A DNA stretch of 64,000 bases from Hyphomicrobium sp. Its GTDB lineage: Bacteria > Pseudomonadota > Alphaproteobacteria > Rhizobiales > Hyphomicrobiaceae. Positions 37,042 to 45,835 of this stretch are shown here, piece after piece. How positions within the stretch are numbered: the first letter of the stretch is position 1; the number at the start of each line of letters is the position of its first letter. The notes below the pieces were generated by a model. That model made no database searches and had not been told where the DNA came from. It saw nothing but the letters and a program-made list of their open reading frames with translations. Made by a program: the position numbers and the translations under genes. The stretch spans positions 124,001 through 188,000 of the forward strand of contig JADJVG010000006.1 of assembly GCA_016716675.1 (NCBI GenBank). The letters are read 5' to 3'.

Positions 37042-37681
37042 GGCCCTTGTGCACCTCGATGCGCGGCGCTTTGAATTGCCGCATCAATTGATGATCGTGG
37101 GTCGCGATGACGACCGAAGTTCCAAGCCTGTTCAACTCGACGAACAAACGCAACAGCCGGCGCGCCATTTGCGGGTCGACGTTACCGGTCGGCTCGTCGG
37201 CGAGCAGAACCTCAGGCTTGCCGATGACGGCGCGTGCGATGGCCGCGCGCTGCTTTTCCCCGCCCGAGAGCACCGAAGGATTAGCATACATCCGGTCGCC
37301 GAGGCCAACCCACTGCAACAAGTCTGTCACGTCTTCTCGATAATCCGATGGCTTCTTGCCGATGACCTGCAACGGCAACGCAACATTCTCCCAGATGGTC
37401 AGATGATCGAGCAGGCGAAAATCCTGGAATACGATGCCGATGCGCCGGCGCAACTGCGCCCGCTTCTGCGGGTTGACCCGGCTGATGTCCTCACTGAACA
37501 TCTGCAACTGACCGCGCGTCGGATGGAGCGACATGAACATAAGGCGCAGCAACGACGTTTTGCCCGCGCCCGACTCTCCGTGAAGGAAGTGGAACGAGCC
37601 GGGGCGCAGATGAAAATTGACGTCCGAGAGCACTTCCGGGCCCCGGTCATATTTCAATCCAACGTTCGTTAAGCGAATCAC
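37025..37681 (-). CDS. ftsE: cell division ATP-binding protein FtsE
   Basis: FtsE is the cytoplasmic ATPase partner of FtsX. All ABC motifs are present in its 218 residues: Walker A HGESGAGKTSLLRL, Q-loop IGIVFQDFRLLDHLTIWENV, signature LSGGEKQRAAIARA, Walker B VLLADEPTGNVDP and the switch histidine in VVIATHDHQL. RLTNVGLKYDRGPEVLSDV is typical of the FtsE start. It heads the ftsE-ftsX transcription unit, divergent from hpt. Confidence 0.94.
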   Translation of the reverse strand: MIRLTNVGLKYDRGPEVLSDVNFHLRPGSFHFLHGESGAGKTSLLRLMFMSLHPTRGQLQMFSEDISRVNPQKRAQLRRRIGIVFQDFRLLDHLTIWENVALPLQVIGKKPSDYREDVTDLLQWVGLGDRMYANPSVLSGGEKQRAAIARAVIGKPEVLLADEPTGNVDPQMARRLLRLFVELNRLGTSVVIATHDHQLMRQFKAPRIEVHKGHVRII

Positions 37682-37748
37682 TGGGGGTTGGCCTCAGCGG
37701 CAAATTGGTCAAGACTCAGAAGGCGTCCGGTGTCTGTATAGACATAGG

Positions 37749-37776
37749 ATCGTGACGTCGATCAATCGATCACGAT
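37749..37776. promoter_or_regulatory. interrupted palindrome between ftsE and hpt
   Basis: ATCGTGA (37749-37755) pairs with TCACGAT (37770-37776), and inside these TCGAT (37758-37762) pairs with ATCGA (37765-37769). The element lies in the divergent 204-base region between ftsE and hpt. It could be an operator or a cruciform; no known regulator consensus is recognised. Confidence 0.4.
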
Positions 37777-37885
37777 TATGGCAGGGTCGTGTGCACAATT
37801 TCCTCGGGTTTTGCCAGTTGCGGCAGGGGGTGCCGGGCGCCCAGACATCCACTAGAATCGGCCGTTCACCAGAAAAGGACAGGAT

Positions 37886-38428
37886 ATGCCGGAAACCGAA
37901 GCAGGGCTCAAAATTGAGACGGTTTATGCCGCCGACGAGATTGGTCGCCGCCTAGCGAGCCTTGCGGGGGAAATTGCCGCCAAAAAGCCGGAAAACCTGC
38001 TGGTCGTTCCGATCCTCAAAGGCAGCTTCGTGTTCGCCGCCGATTTGCTGCGTGCGCTGCATGGCGTTGGGCTGACGCCCGAGGTCGATTTTCTGACCCT
38101 CTCGAGCTACAAAAAAAGCCGCACCTCGTCGGGGCAGGTGACGATCCTGCGCGACCTGGATCTGCATGTTGAGGGTCGCCACGTCATCCTGGTCGATGAT
38201 GTGCTCGATTCAGGCCGCACGCTGGCGTTCGCCAAGGACCTGATTTCGGCCCGCGGGGCCAATGTCATAGAGACCTGCGTATTGCTCAAGAAGAATGTCG
38301 CCCGCGCCGTCAACATCGAAGCGGACTATCACGCCTTTACATGCCCAGACGTGTTCGTTGTTGGTTACGGCATGGACGTGGCCCACCGCTACCGCGAATT
38401 GCCGTATGTTGGCCGCATCGTGGACTGA
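37886..38428 (+). CDS. hpt: hypoxanthine phosphoribosyltransferase
   Basis: Hpt salvages hypoxanthine and guanine with PRPP to give IMP and GMP. The 180-residue protein has the purine-PRTase features VVPILKGSFVFAADLLR, the flexible loop SSYKKSRTSSGQV, the PRPP motif VILVDDVLDSGRTL and the C-terminal DVFVVGYGMDVAHRYRELPY. ATG 37886 has AAAGGACAGGAT in front as a ribosome binding site. A receiver-domain gene follows 37 bases later on the same strand. Confidence 0.94.
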   Translation: MPETEAGLKIETVYAADEIGRRLASLAGEIAAKKPENLLVVPILKGSFVFAADLLRALHGVGLTPEVDFLTLSSYKKSRTSSGQVTILRDLDLHVEGRHVILVDDVLDSGRTLAFAKDLISARGANVIETCVLLKKNVARAVNIEADYHAFTCPDVFVVGYGMDVAHRYRELPYVGRIVD

Positions 38429-38465
38429 CGACAGCAGAGCCGAAGCTTGGACAAAGGAACGCGAT

Positions 38466-38828
38466 ATGGCCACCATTCTGCTTGCCGATGACGATGCCGC
38501 CGTCCGCGATCTGGTCCGCCGCGCGTTGACCGCCGAAGGCCATAGTGTCCACGTCACCCAAGATGGCGGCGAGGCGCTCGATTATCTGACGGCCAATTCT
38601 AGCAGCATCGATCTGCTGGTCACCGATGTCGACATGCCGCAAATGGATGGCGTGGCGTTGGTGCGTGAGGCGGTGGCGCTGAAGCCGTCGCTCGCCGTTG
38701 TTTTAATGTCGGGTTTTTCCGATCAACTCGATCGCGCGCATGGCGTCAACGCGCGACGCTTCGCGGCGATCTCAAAGCCGTTCACGCTCGACCAGATCAA
38801 GTCGGCGGTCAGGGCGATCCTGGCTTAG
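38466..38828 (+). CDS. cpdR: single-domain response regulator, CpdR-like
   Basis: The 120-residue protein is a lone receiver domain. It has the acidic pocket ADDD (7-10), phospho-acceptor Asp54 in LVTDVDMPQMDG and the conserved lysine in SKPFTLDQI. Its overall pattern (ILLADDDAAVRDLVRRAL, MSGFSDQLDRAHG, KPFTL) closely resembles CpdR, which in Caulobacter and rhizobia recruits ClpXP for cell-cycle proteolysis when unphosphorylated. ATG 38466 is preceded by AAAGGA. Orthology to CpdR is inferred from the motif pattern alone, and no histidine kinase lies nearby. Confidence 0.75.
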   Translation: MATILLADDDAAVRDLVRRALTAEGHSVHVTQDGGEALDYLTANSSSIDLLVTDVDMPQMDGVALVREAVALKPSLAVVLMSGFSDQLDRAHGVNARRFAAISKPFTLDQIKSAVRAILA

Positions 38829-38841
38829 ATTGTCTTTGCTT

Positions 38842-40368
38842 TCAGGCGCGCGGGCTGATCGCGTAGGCGATCGCCAGCGTGATCAGAGCCAGCGCCACGA
38901 ACGGCAGCGCGAATAGCGATCCTGCTGCCGCAAATCCGGTCGCGCCTGCCCAGAAGATCGACGAGAACGCTTCGGCAAACGTTGACGTCTTAGAGGCCGT
39001 CTGGCGGCGGCGGAACTGGCTACGGGTTGCCGTCACGCGGAACCACAATTGAATGGCGATAGCTGAGACGGCAGCCACTGCAATACCAGCAGCGGTTGCG
39101 ATGGCGCCGCCGATCGACACGATGGCGACGCCGCCCACCAGCGGCAGCGCCACGGTTGCTATCGCCATGAGCACCGCTTCATTTTTGGCACGCATGATCG
39201 CGCGGCGCGGCAGCGGCGCGGTGGCCACCAGATCGGGCGCATCTTCACCGGAAATCGCCAGCCACGCCAAACCGCCGGCAAGTTGACCGAAGGCCATGAC
39301 GAGCACAGGCGCGAGAATGACGTGCACCTGCGTATTGGCACCCATGTCCCGCCACAACAACAGCGCAGGCGGCACGAGATAGAGAATTTGCATCAGCGTT
39401 TGCGACGCGAGCCAGGGATCGCGCTTCAGTAGCGTCCACTCCTTGGCGCGCAGCGCTTGCTTGGCGGTCAGGCTGCGGAAGGGGCGCTGGGCGCTGCCTT
39501 TGGCGTCGGTGTGGTCCGACACGCCCGCTGCGGCGATCGCATGGCCGCCGAATTGGTTGGAATAGTGGGCGATGACTGTCGCCAGGAACGCACCTCCGGC
39601 AATCATCAGCGCCACGATGGACAAGGCGTCGCCCAAAACGGCGTTGGCGGGCAGCCAGAACAGGCTCGACGCATCTGGCGCCGAGCGCGCGATGAGATCG
39701 GATTTCAGCACATCGAAGCGTGACAGGTTACCGTACAACATGATGGCCGCAACCTGCAGGCCGATGAGCAGGGCAGCGCCGACGACGGCTGCCACGATCT
39801 GAGCGATCAGGCGCGTGCGCTTTGGACCGACAGATTTGAACAAGGCGATGGCGCCGATGACCGCGAGACCGGTTGCCAGCATGCTCATAGCGGCGATCAC
39901 GGCGTAGGCCGATAGAAAGTGCGCGCCATTGAGATAGGTGGCCATATTGATGAACGGCGCGGTTAGCAGCGACGTCATCATCGCACCGGCGACGGCGATG
40001 GAGCCGATGCGGATTGCGAACAGATGTTGAGAGGAGGCCGGCGACGACAAAATCAAATCGAGATCGGAGCGGGCGTAGAATGCGCGGGTAACCTGTTCGA
40101 TCGCTTGCGACATCATCATCGAGAAGGTCAGCAGCAGCGTCGCGGTGAGCACGATCAGTGCTTGCTTGCTCGCCAGCATTTCGGGTTTCAGGATGGGCGC
40201 GAGGATCGCATAAGCAAGCCAGTGCAGCAGGCCGATGAAGAACAAGGCGCCGATTGTGACTGCGCGCTCGCGCTTCGTGCGCCCGCCCGCCATCATGGCC
40301 GCCCAGTCCCGCCACGCCAGCGTCAGTTCATGGCGCGCGAACCACGTCAGGGTTGCTGTCGCGTTCAT
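38842..40368 (-). CDS. ABC-2-type transporter permease
   Basis: This 508-residue integral membrane protein has about a dozen hydrophobic segments. It shares its start with the stop of the adjacent ATPase gene (4-base overlap), so the two form one exporter. The N-terminus (LTWFARHELTLAWRDW) and the arrangement of helices fit large ABC-2 permeases. The substrate is unknown. It ends 14 bases from the end of the convergent CpdR-like gene. Confidence 0.78.
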   Translation of the reverse strand: MNATATLTWFARHELTLAWRDWAAMMAGGRTKRERAVTIGALFFIGLLHWLAYAILAPILKPEMLASKQALIVLTATLLLTFSMMMSQAIEQVTRAFYARSDLDLILSSPASSQHLFAIRIGSIAVAGAMMTSLLTAPFINMATYLNGAHFLSAYAVIAAMSMLATGLAVIGAIALFKSVGPKRTRLIAQIVAAVVGAALLIGLQVAAIMLYGNLSRFDVLKSDLIARSAPDASSLFWLPANAVLGDALSIVALMIAGGAFLATVIAHYSNQFGGHAIAAAGVSDHTDAKGSAQRPFRSLTAKQALRAKEWTLLKRDPWLASQTLMQILYLVPPALLLWRDMGANTQVHVILAPVLVMAFGQLAGGLAWLAISGEDAPDLVATAPLPRRAIMRAKNEAVLMAIATVALPLVGGVAIVSIGGAIATAAGIAVAAVSAIAIQLWFRVTATRSQFRRRQTASKTSTFAEAFSSIFWAGATGFAAAGSLFALPFVALALITLAIAYAISPRA

Positions 40369-41117
40369 GCCGCTGCGCTCTCGGCTGAGGTGAGGCTTAA
40401 GAAAATTTCTTCAAGGTTGGTGCCGCCGTGACCGGCTTGCACGCTCAATTCGGCCAGCGTGCCTTCGGCGATCAGGCGGCCCTGGGCGATGACGCCGATG
40501 CGTTCGGCCATGCGTTCGGCGACTTCGAGAATGTGGGTGGTCATGATGACCGTGGTGCCGTTGGCGACGCGCTGGCGCAGCACTTCTTTCACTTGCCGCG
40601 CGGACGCTGCATCAAGGCCCGTCAACGGTTCGTCGAGAATGATCAACTCGGGATCGTGGATGAGGGCGCCGGCCAGTGCCACCTTCTGGCGCATGCCTTT
40701 TGAGAGGCCCTGGCAGCGCGTGTTGGCGTGTGGCTCGAGTCCCAGAATGCCAATCAGCTCGCGGGCTTGCGTCTCGGCGCGCCGGGCGTCCATGGCCCAA
40801 AGCCCGGCGACGAATTCCAGATATTCCATTGGGTCGAGCTTGTCGTAAATCATCGGCTCGTCGGGCACCCAGGCCATCACCGATTTGGCTTCGACCGGAG
40901 ACGTGCGCGCGTCGATACCGCAAATGCAAATTTGGCCGGCATCCGGCTGCAGCAATCCGGCGACCATGCGCAGTGTCGTGGTTTTTCCAGCGCCGTTCGG
41001 TCCAAGCAGCGCGTAAAACTCTCCGCGATGAATGGTCAGCGATAATCCGTCCACTGCAGGCCGTGTGTAGGATTTGCGGAGATCGGTGATTTGCAGGGCA
41101 GGCGCTGACGATCGCAT
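40365..41117 (-). CDS. ABC transporter ATP-binding protein
   Basis: The 250-residue ATPase has Walker A LLGPNGAGKTTTLRMV, signature LSKGMRQKVALAGAL, Walker B LIILDEPLTGLD and the switch histidine in VIMTTHILEVAE. It belongs to the CcmA/DrrA-like group that pairs with ABC-2 permeases, here the overlapping downstream gene. The cargo is not apparent from the neighbours. The 132 bases upstream, towards the DMT permease gene, hold no recognisable feature. Confidence 0.9.
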   Translation of the reverse strand: MRSSAPALQITDLRKSYTRPAVDGLSLTIHRGEFYALLGPNGAGKTTTLRMVAGLLQPDAGQICICGIDARTSPVEAKSVMAWVPDEPMIYDKLDPMEYLEFVAGLWAMDARRAETQARELIGILGLEPHANTRCQGLSKGMRQKVALAGALIHDPELIILDEPLTGLDAASARQVKEVLRQRVANGTTVIMTTHILEVAERMAERIGVIAQGRLIAEGTLAELSVQAGHGGTNLEEIFLSLTSAESAAA

Positions 41118-41249
41118 GGGGAACGCACCAACTATAGCTAATAAGCCGTAAACAAACGGCCGACATGCTGAACGCTAACAAAAGCATATTGAGTAAGAGT
41201 GAAGCTGGCGGCAACCTAACGGCACAGTGCGCGGGGCGAAGCCGCGCTT

Positions 41250-42143
41250 TTACTGGGCTTTGTGGAGCTGGCGCTCGCGATGCAACGTATAAAGGCCAGC
41301 AACCGACAGAATGATGATGCCCGCAGTCTGGAAGGGATCCGGCAAGGCGTCCCAGAAAATCCAACCTGAGATAATCGCGAATACGATCACGGCGTAACGG
41401 AAGGGCGAGACGATACCGACGTCGCCATGGCGCATGGCAATCACGATCAGCGCATAGGCAATCGTCAGGAAGAACGCCGCAAGCATCAGCAATCCGGCCT
41501 GATACGCCGTCGGCACGATCCAGGTTTCAAACGGCCACAACACGACGCCCGAAAAGATGCTGACCGAAGCCGACATGGCTGTGAGCGTCAGCGTCGGCAC
41601 CTCGCGAGAGATCGCGCGCGTCGCCAGATCGCGCAGTACGATGAAAGCAACCGCCGCCAGAATCAGCAAGGCGGCCGGTGAATACGACGCCGTGCCGGGC
41701 TTGATGATCAGCAACACGCCGATGAGGCCGAACACGGTCGCCAGCCAGCGCCGCCACCCAACGTGTTCTTTCAGGAAGATCGCGGCCGCCGCGGTGATCG
41801 CGATCGGCGTGAACTGGCCGATCGCCGTCGCGTCGGCAATCGGCAGCAGCACGAGGCCTGAGAGAAAGAACAACGTCGAGAAAAATTCCGCCATGAGCCG
41901 CAATCCCAGCAGGCGCTTGGGTGGATTTTTCGGCAGCGTCAGTCCGCCGAAAATGGCGGCGAATAGCAGGATGTAGAGCGTTGCAGCGCTATTGCGCAGC
42001 GCGATCAACTCGCCGAGCGGCAGCGTCTCGCCGATCAGCTTCACGCAGGTGTCGTTGGCGATAAACGCAGCCATGGACGCCAACATGGCGGCGATGCCGG
42101 TGATGTTGGCGCTGCGTGTCGTCGCGGGCCTATTGGTCGTCAT
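41250..42143 (-). CDS. DMT-superfamily (EamA) transporter
   Basis: The 297-residue protein has about ten hydrophobic helices arranged as two EamA repeats. The first includes GELIALRNSAATLYILL and the second GDVGIVSPFRYAVIVFAII. Such proteins export small metabolites or serve as permeases of unknown substrate. It lies 16 bases downstream of moaA on the same strand, probably by chance of operon layout. Confidence 0.85.
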   Translation of the reverse strand: MTTNRPATTRSANITGIAAMLASMAAFIANDTCVKLIGETLPLGELIALRNSAATLYILLFAAIFGGLTLPKNPPKRLLGLRLMAEFFSTLFFLSGLVLLPIADATAIGQFTPIAITAAAAIFLKEHVGWRRWLATVFGLIGVLLIIKPGTASYSPAALLILAAVAFIVLRDLATRAISREVPTLTLTAMSASVSIFSGVVLWPFETWIVPTAYQAGLLMLAAFFLTIAYALIVIAMRHGDVGIVSPFRYAVIVFAIISGWIFWDALPDPFQTAGIIILSVAGLYTLHRERQLHKAQ

Positions 42144-42159
42144 TGGATATGAGCGACGA

Positions 42160-43188
42160 TCATCCGCCCGTCACGCTCATATGGCGTGCGACGGCCGGCT
42201 TCTGCGAGCGCCGGTCGATAACGAAGTCATGGCCTTTCGGCTTGCGCGAAATGGCTTCCGTAACAGCCGCGTCGATGAGGTCATCTTCTGCTGAATCGCG
42301 CAGCGGCTTTCTGAGGTCGGCGGCGTCGTCCTGGCCGAGACACATATAGAGCGTGCCGGTGCAGGTGAGGCGCACGCGGTTGCAGCTTTCGCAGAAGTTA
42401 TGCGTCAACGGCGTGATGAACCCGAGCCGCCCGCCGGTTTCCTTGATGGTGACATAGCGCGCCGGGCCGCCCGTGCGATGGGCGCTGTCTTCCAACGTGA
42501 AGGTATCCATCAAGCGTGCGCGCACGACCGACAGTGGCAGATACTGGTCTGTCCGGTCTTCCTCGATTTCGCCGAGTGGCATGGTTTCGATCAGCGTCAG
42601 ATCGGCGCCACGTCCATGCGCGAAGTGGATCAGATCGACGATCTCATCTTCGTTGAAGCCCTTGAGGGCAACGGCGTTGATCTTGACCTTGAGTCCGGCA
42701 TCTTGGGCGGCGTCCATGCCGCGCAGCACGTTGGAGAGATCGCCCCATCGTGTGATCGCCTTAAACTTTTCGGGTACGAGTGTGTCGATCGACAGATTGA
42801 TGCGCTCGACGCCCGCTGCCTTGAGATCGCGGGCGTGCTTGACGAGTTGGCTGCCGTTGGTGGTTAGCGTCAATTCATCGAGGGTGCCGGTTTGCAGATG
42901 GCGGCCGAGCTGGTTGAACAGCCAGATGATGTTCTTGCGCACGAGAGGCTCGCCGCCGGTGATGCGCAGCTTGCGTACGCCGCGACGCACAAACGCCGAG
43001 CACAGGCGGTCCAATTCTTCGAGCGTCAACAAATCGTGTTTCGGCAGGAACGTCATATGCTCGGACATGCAGTAAACGCAGCGGAAGTCGCAGCGGTCCG
43101 TTACCGATACGCGCAAGTATTCGATCGACCGGCCAAACGGATCGATCAAGGGCGCGGAGGTGCTGGAACTGGCCGGTTCGCCGGTCAT
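42160..43188 (-). CDS. moaA: GTP 3',8-cyclase
   Basis: MoaA is the radical-SAM enzyme that, with MoaC, converts GTP to cyclic pyranopterin monophosphate for molybdenum cofactor. The 342-residue protein shows the radical-SAM cluster CDFRCVYCM, the SAM motif RITGGEPLVR, the second iron-sulfur site CESCNRVRLTCTGTLYMCLG and a C-terminal glycine-containing tail (MSVTGG) as in functional MoaA. The ATG at 43188 is used; another in-frame start at 43212 adds 8 residues. No other moa gene is in the window. Confidence 0.94.
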   Translation of the reverse strand: MTGEPASSSTSAPLIDPFGRSIEYLRVSVTDRCDFRCVYCMSEHMTFLPKHDLLTLEELDRLCSAFVRRGVRKLRITGGEPLVRKNIIWLFNQLGRHLQTGTLDELTLTTNGSQLVKHARDLKAAGVERINLSIDTLVPEKFKAITRWGDLSNVLRGMDAAQDAGLKVKINAVALKGFNEDEIVDLIHFAHGRGADLTLIETMPLGEIEEDRTDQYLPLSVVRARLMDTFTLEDSAHRTGGPARYVTIKETGGRLGFITPLTHNFCESCNRVRLTCTGTLYMCLGQDDAADLRKPLRDSAEDDLIDAAVTEAISRKPKGHDFVIDRRSQKPAVARHMSVTGG

Positions 43189-43353
43189 GGGCGCGTGTCT
43201 CCTAGCGGGCATCTCAAGACGTCAGAGATCTCCCTTTTTGTATCGGACGAAGTGGACCTCAGGGCAAGGCCTTGTGTTTCCGTTTCGCAAACCAGTGGGC
43301 GACTGAAAGTCGCGAAATTCTTGACATTTGCAGCTGTAATCGCGCGGGCTGCG

Positions 43354-44241
43354 TCATTCGAGCCAGAAATGCCGGCGCGGGTCAGCAATCCAGCCGCCGC
43401 GCGTCGTGTTGGCCTTGCCGGGCGATGCCGCCGCCAGAGCCATGATCCGGCTTTTCAGTTCGGCAACGGTGACCTCTGGTTCAACCGCTCTAAGGCGCGC
43501 GGCCAACGCGGTTATGCGAGCAACCGCGGTCTTCGACGGCGATGCCGCAGGCGTTGTGTTGGAACGATCCCAGACGCCAGACGTCGTCACTGCAAGATCA
43601 ACAGTGGATGAGCCGCTGTTGGCGGACGGCGTTAACGTGCCCTGTGCGTCGGCGCTGGTGACCACGACGACATTTTCGGGAGCTATATGAGCAGGCGATT
43701 GCGCATCGAGATCGAGGCCGTCATCACCGGCTTCCAGGATGAACAGATGGCGCGGAAACTTTCGCGCTGCCGCCGCGATGACGGTGGCGACCTCGCGCGT
43801 CGAGATGGGCGCCAGAATAGCAATGATGGAGGCCGGGCTTTGCGTGGCATATCCTATGGCGCGAGTGAGCGAGACGATCTGGCGAACGTCGGCGCGGATC
43901 GCCACCACAGTGGCGGCTTGGCCCTCGCCGATCACGATTCCGGCGGCGTCCGTATCCGGGCCGGTGCCGAATGGCTGGCGGTCGTCGTCGATGAAGTCGT
44001 AGCCGATGATTTCGCCTTCGCCGTCGCGTGCCAGCATTTGGGCGAGCGGCCGCTGGGTGTAATCAAAGCCATCGCCGATAACGGCGACGGGAAATCCCCC
44101 CGGGTTGCGGCCCGCCGGAACAGGGGGATCTGCGGGACCTGCAGCCGCCAAAACGGGGGCCCAAAGGAGCGGCGCCATCAGCACGCCCAAGGTACCCAGG
44201 AGGGCACCCAGGGTAAGCCGCGCCGTGCACCTTGGTCTCAC
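43354..44241 (-). CDS. secreted subtilase-like protein without a recognisable catalytic triad
   Basis: From GTG 44241 the product has 295 residues with a signal peptide (LTLGALLGTLGVLMAPLLWAPVLAAA in shorter pieces). The mature part follows the subtilisin fold by sequence order: PVAVIGDGFDYTQRPLA in place of the Asp motif, EIIGYDFIDDDRQPF, GPDTDAAGIVIGEG in place of the His motif, VVVVTSADAQGTLTPSANSG, and TPAASPSKTAVARITALAAR in place of the Ser motif. In each motif the catalytic residue appears replaced (Gly, Pro/Asp, Ala). I therefore read it as a non-catalytic subtilase homologue; this alignment was made by eye. Earlier in-frame starts, including ATG 44289, would overlap the MFS start on the other strand. 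Confidence 0.6.
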   Translation of the reverse strand: MRPRCTARLTLGALLGTLGVLMAPLLWAPVLAAAGPADPPVPAGRNPGGFPVAVIGDGFDYTQRPLAQMLARDGEGEIIGYDFIDDDRQPFGTGPDTDAAGIVIGEGQAATVVAIRADVRQIVSLTRAIGYATQSPASIIAILAPISTREVATVIAAAARKFPRHLFILEAGDDGLDLDAQSPAHIAPENVVVVTSADAQGTLTPSANSGSSTVDLAVTTSGVWDRSNTTPAASPSKTAVARITALAARLRAVEPEVTVAELKSRIMALAAASPGKANTTRGGWIADPRRHFWLE

Positions 44242-44287
44242 CCCGTGGGCGCATTCGCGTCTCAAATTCCATGGTAGAAACGCGGCC

Positions 44288-45715
44288 ATGACGCCAGCCT
44301 TACATCGCAACATCATTCCGCTCATCGTCGCGACCGCGCTGTTCATGGAAAACCTGGACGCGACGGTGCTTGCCACCTCGCTCCCGGCCATTGCCAAAGA
44401 TCTCAACGCCAATCCTATTCACTTGAAACTGGTGCTGACAACGTACCTGTTGGCGCTCGCTGTGTTTATTCCGGCTTCGGGGTGGATGGCCGACCGCTTC
44501 GGCGCCAAGAACGTGTTCAGGGCGGCGATGCTCGTATTTGCGGCCGGCTCGATCGCCTGCGCGTTATCGACGGGGTTGGGGTCTCTGGTCGCGGCGCGCG
44601 TTCTGCAAGGCATGGGCGGCGCCATGATGACGCCCGTCGGCCGCCTGATCGTGTGGCGGGCGGTGCCCAAATCCGAGGTCATCAACGCGGTCGCATGGAT
44701 CACCATTCCAGCGCTTATCGGCCCCGTGCTCGGGCCGCCGCTCGGCGGCTTCATCACCACCTATTTCGATTGGCGTTGGATCTTCTGGATCAACGTGCCA
44801 GTCGCTTTGGCGGGCGTCGCGCTGATCACGCGCTTCATTCCCGATCTGCGCGAGGAGGGCCAGAGCCAATTCGACATCACCGGCTTCCTGATGATCGGGC
44901 CGGGCCTGTCGCTGTTTCTGACCGGCGTCACGCTGATCGGGCTCGACCTTGTCAGTCAACAAGCGGTGATCTGGATCACGGCCACCGGCGCCGGCCTGCT
45001 GTTGGCGTATGTCTGGCACGCGCTGACCACCAGTTCTCCGATCATTGATCTTCGGTTGCTGAGCAACCAGACGTTCTGTGCCGGTGTCGTTGGCTGTTTT
45101 CTGTTCCGAAGTGGGCTCGGCGCCGCGCCGTTCCTTCTGCCGTTGCTCTTTCAGGATGGCTTCGGCATGACGCCGTTTCAGTCGGGCATGCTGACCTTTG
45201 CGTCCGGGATCGGCGCAATGTTCATGAAAACCCAGGCCGCCGCGATTCTGCGACGCTTTGGTTACCGGCGCGTGCTGATCGCCAACGCGCTGGTCTCGTC
45301 GCTCTTCACAGCTATCCCAGCCGTCTTCAGCACGGCAACGCCGGTGCTGGTCATCACCGGCCTGTTCCTGATTGGCGGGCTGTCGCGTTCGCTGCAATTC
45401 ACGTCCATCAACACGCTCGCGTTTGCCGACGTGCCACCCGACAAGCTCAGCCGCGCGACCAGCTTCTCATCCGTCGTTCAGCAGCTCTCAGGGGCGGTCG
45501 GTGTAACGGTGGCGGCGCTCGGGCTTGAAATCATGCAGAACCTAACCGGAGGTGGTCAGCTCGATATGGCCCATTTCCCGCCGGTATTCATCGCGATTGG
45601 CATGATTGCCGGGCTGTCGTCGTTGATCTTCTGGCGCTTGCCGACCGACGCAGGTTCGGCGTTGTTGGCGCCCGTCGAAAAAGCCGGCGGCGAAGCCTTG
45701 CCACAGCGCACATAG
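44288..45715 (+). CDS. MFS drug/metabolite exporter, DHA2 (EmrB/QacA-like) family
   Basis: The 475-residue membrane protein has about 14 hydrophobic segments, as in DHA2 exporters. ALFMENLDATVLATSLPAIA is the family's typical first helix, and GWMADRFGAKNVFRAA is MFS motif A. LVAARVLQGMGGAMMTPVGR and GPVLGPPLGGFITTYFDWRW (motif C region) follow. Proton-driven export of an unknown compound is expected. ATG 44288 is favoured because the first helix begins soon after; the gene is divergent from the subtilase-like gene. Confidence 0.9.
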   Translation: MTPALHRNIIPLIVATALFMENLDATVLATSLPAIAKDLNANPIHLKLVLTTYLLALAVFIPASGWMADRFGAKNVFRAAMLVFAAGSIACALSTGLGSLVAARVLQGMGGAMMTPVGRLIVWRAVPKSEVINAVAWITIPALIGPVLGPPLGGFITTYFDWRWIFWINVPVALAGVALITRFIPDLREEGQSQFDITGFLMIGPGLSLFLTGVTLIGLDLVSQQAVIWITATGAGLLLAYVWHALTTSSPIIDLRLLSNQTFCAGVVGCFLFRSGLGAAPFLLPLLFQDGFGMTPFQSGMLTFASGIGAMFMKTQAAAILRRFGYRRVLIANALVSSLFTAIPAVFSTATPVLVITGLFLIGGLSRSLQFTSINTLAFADVPPDKLSRATSFSSVVQQLSGAVGVTVAALGLEIMQNLTGGGQLDMAHFPPVFIAIGMIAGLSSLIFWRLPTDAGSALLAPVEKAGGEALPQRT

Positions 45716-45755
45716 ACTTTTAACGGGGTTGGCTCGCGCCCACGGCCGGCGCCAC

Positions 45756-45796
45756 GAAAAACGCGCCCGGCGGATAGCCGGGCGCGTTGTTTTGTT
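45756..45796. terminator. bidirectional rho-independent terminator
   Basis: A perfect 12-bp stem (45760-45771 AACGCGCCCGGC with 45777-45788 GCCGGGCGCGTT) has a GGATA loop. It is followed by GTTTTGTT on the plus strand and flanked by AAAAA before the stem, so it gives T runs in both directions. It lies between the convergent MFS and SpeD-like genes and probably serves both. Confidence 0.88.
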
Positions 45797-45835
45797 AGCG
45801 CTGTATCGTGAACGTCGCGGGCTACTTAAAGGCGC

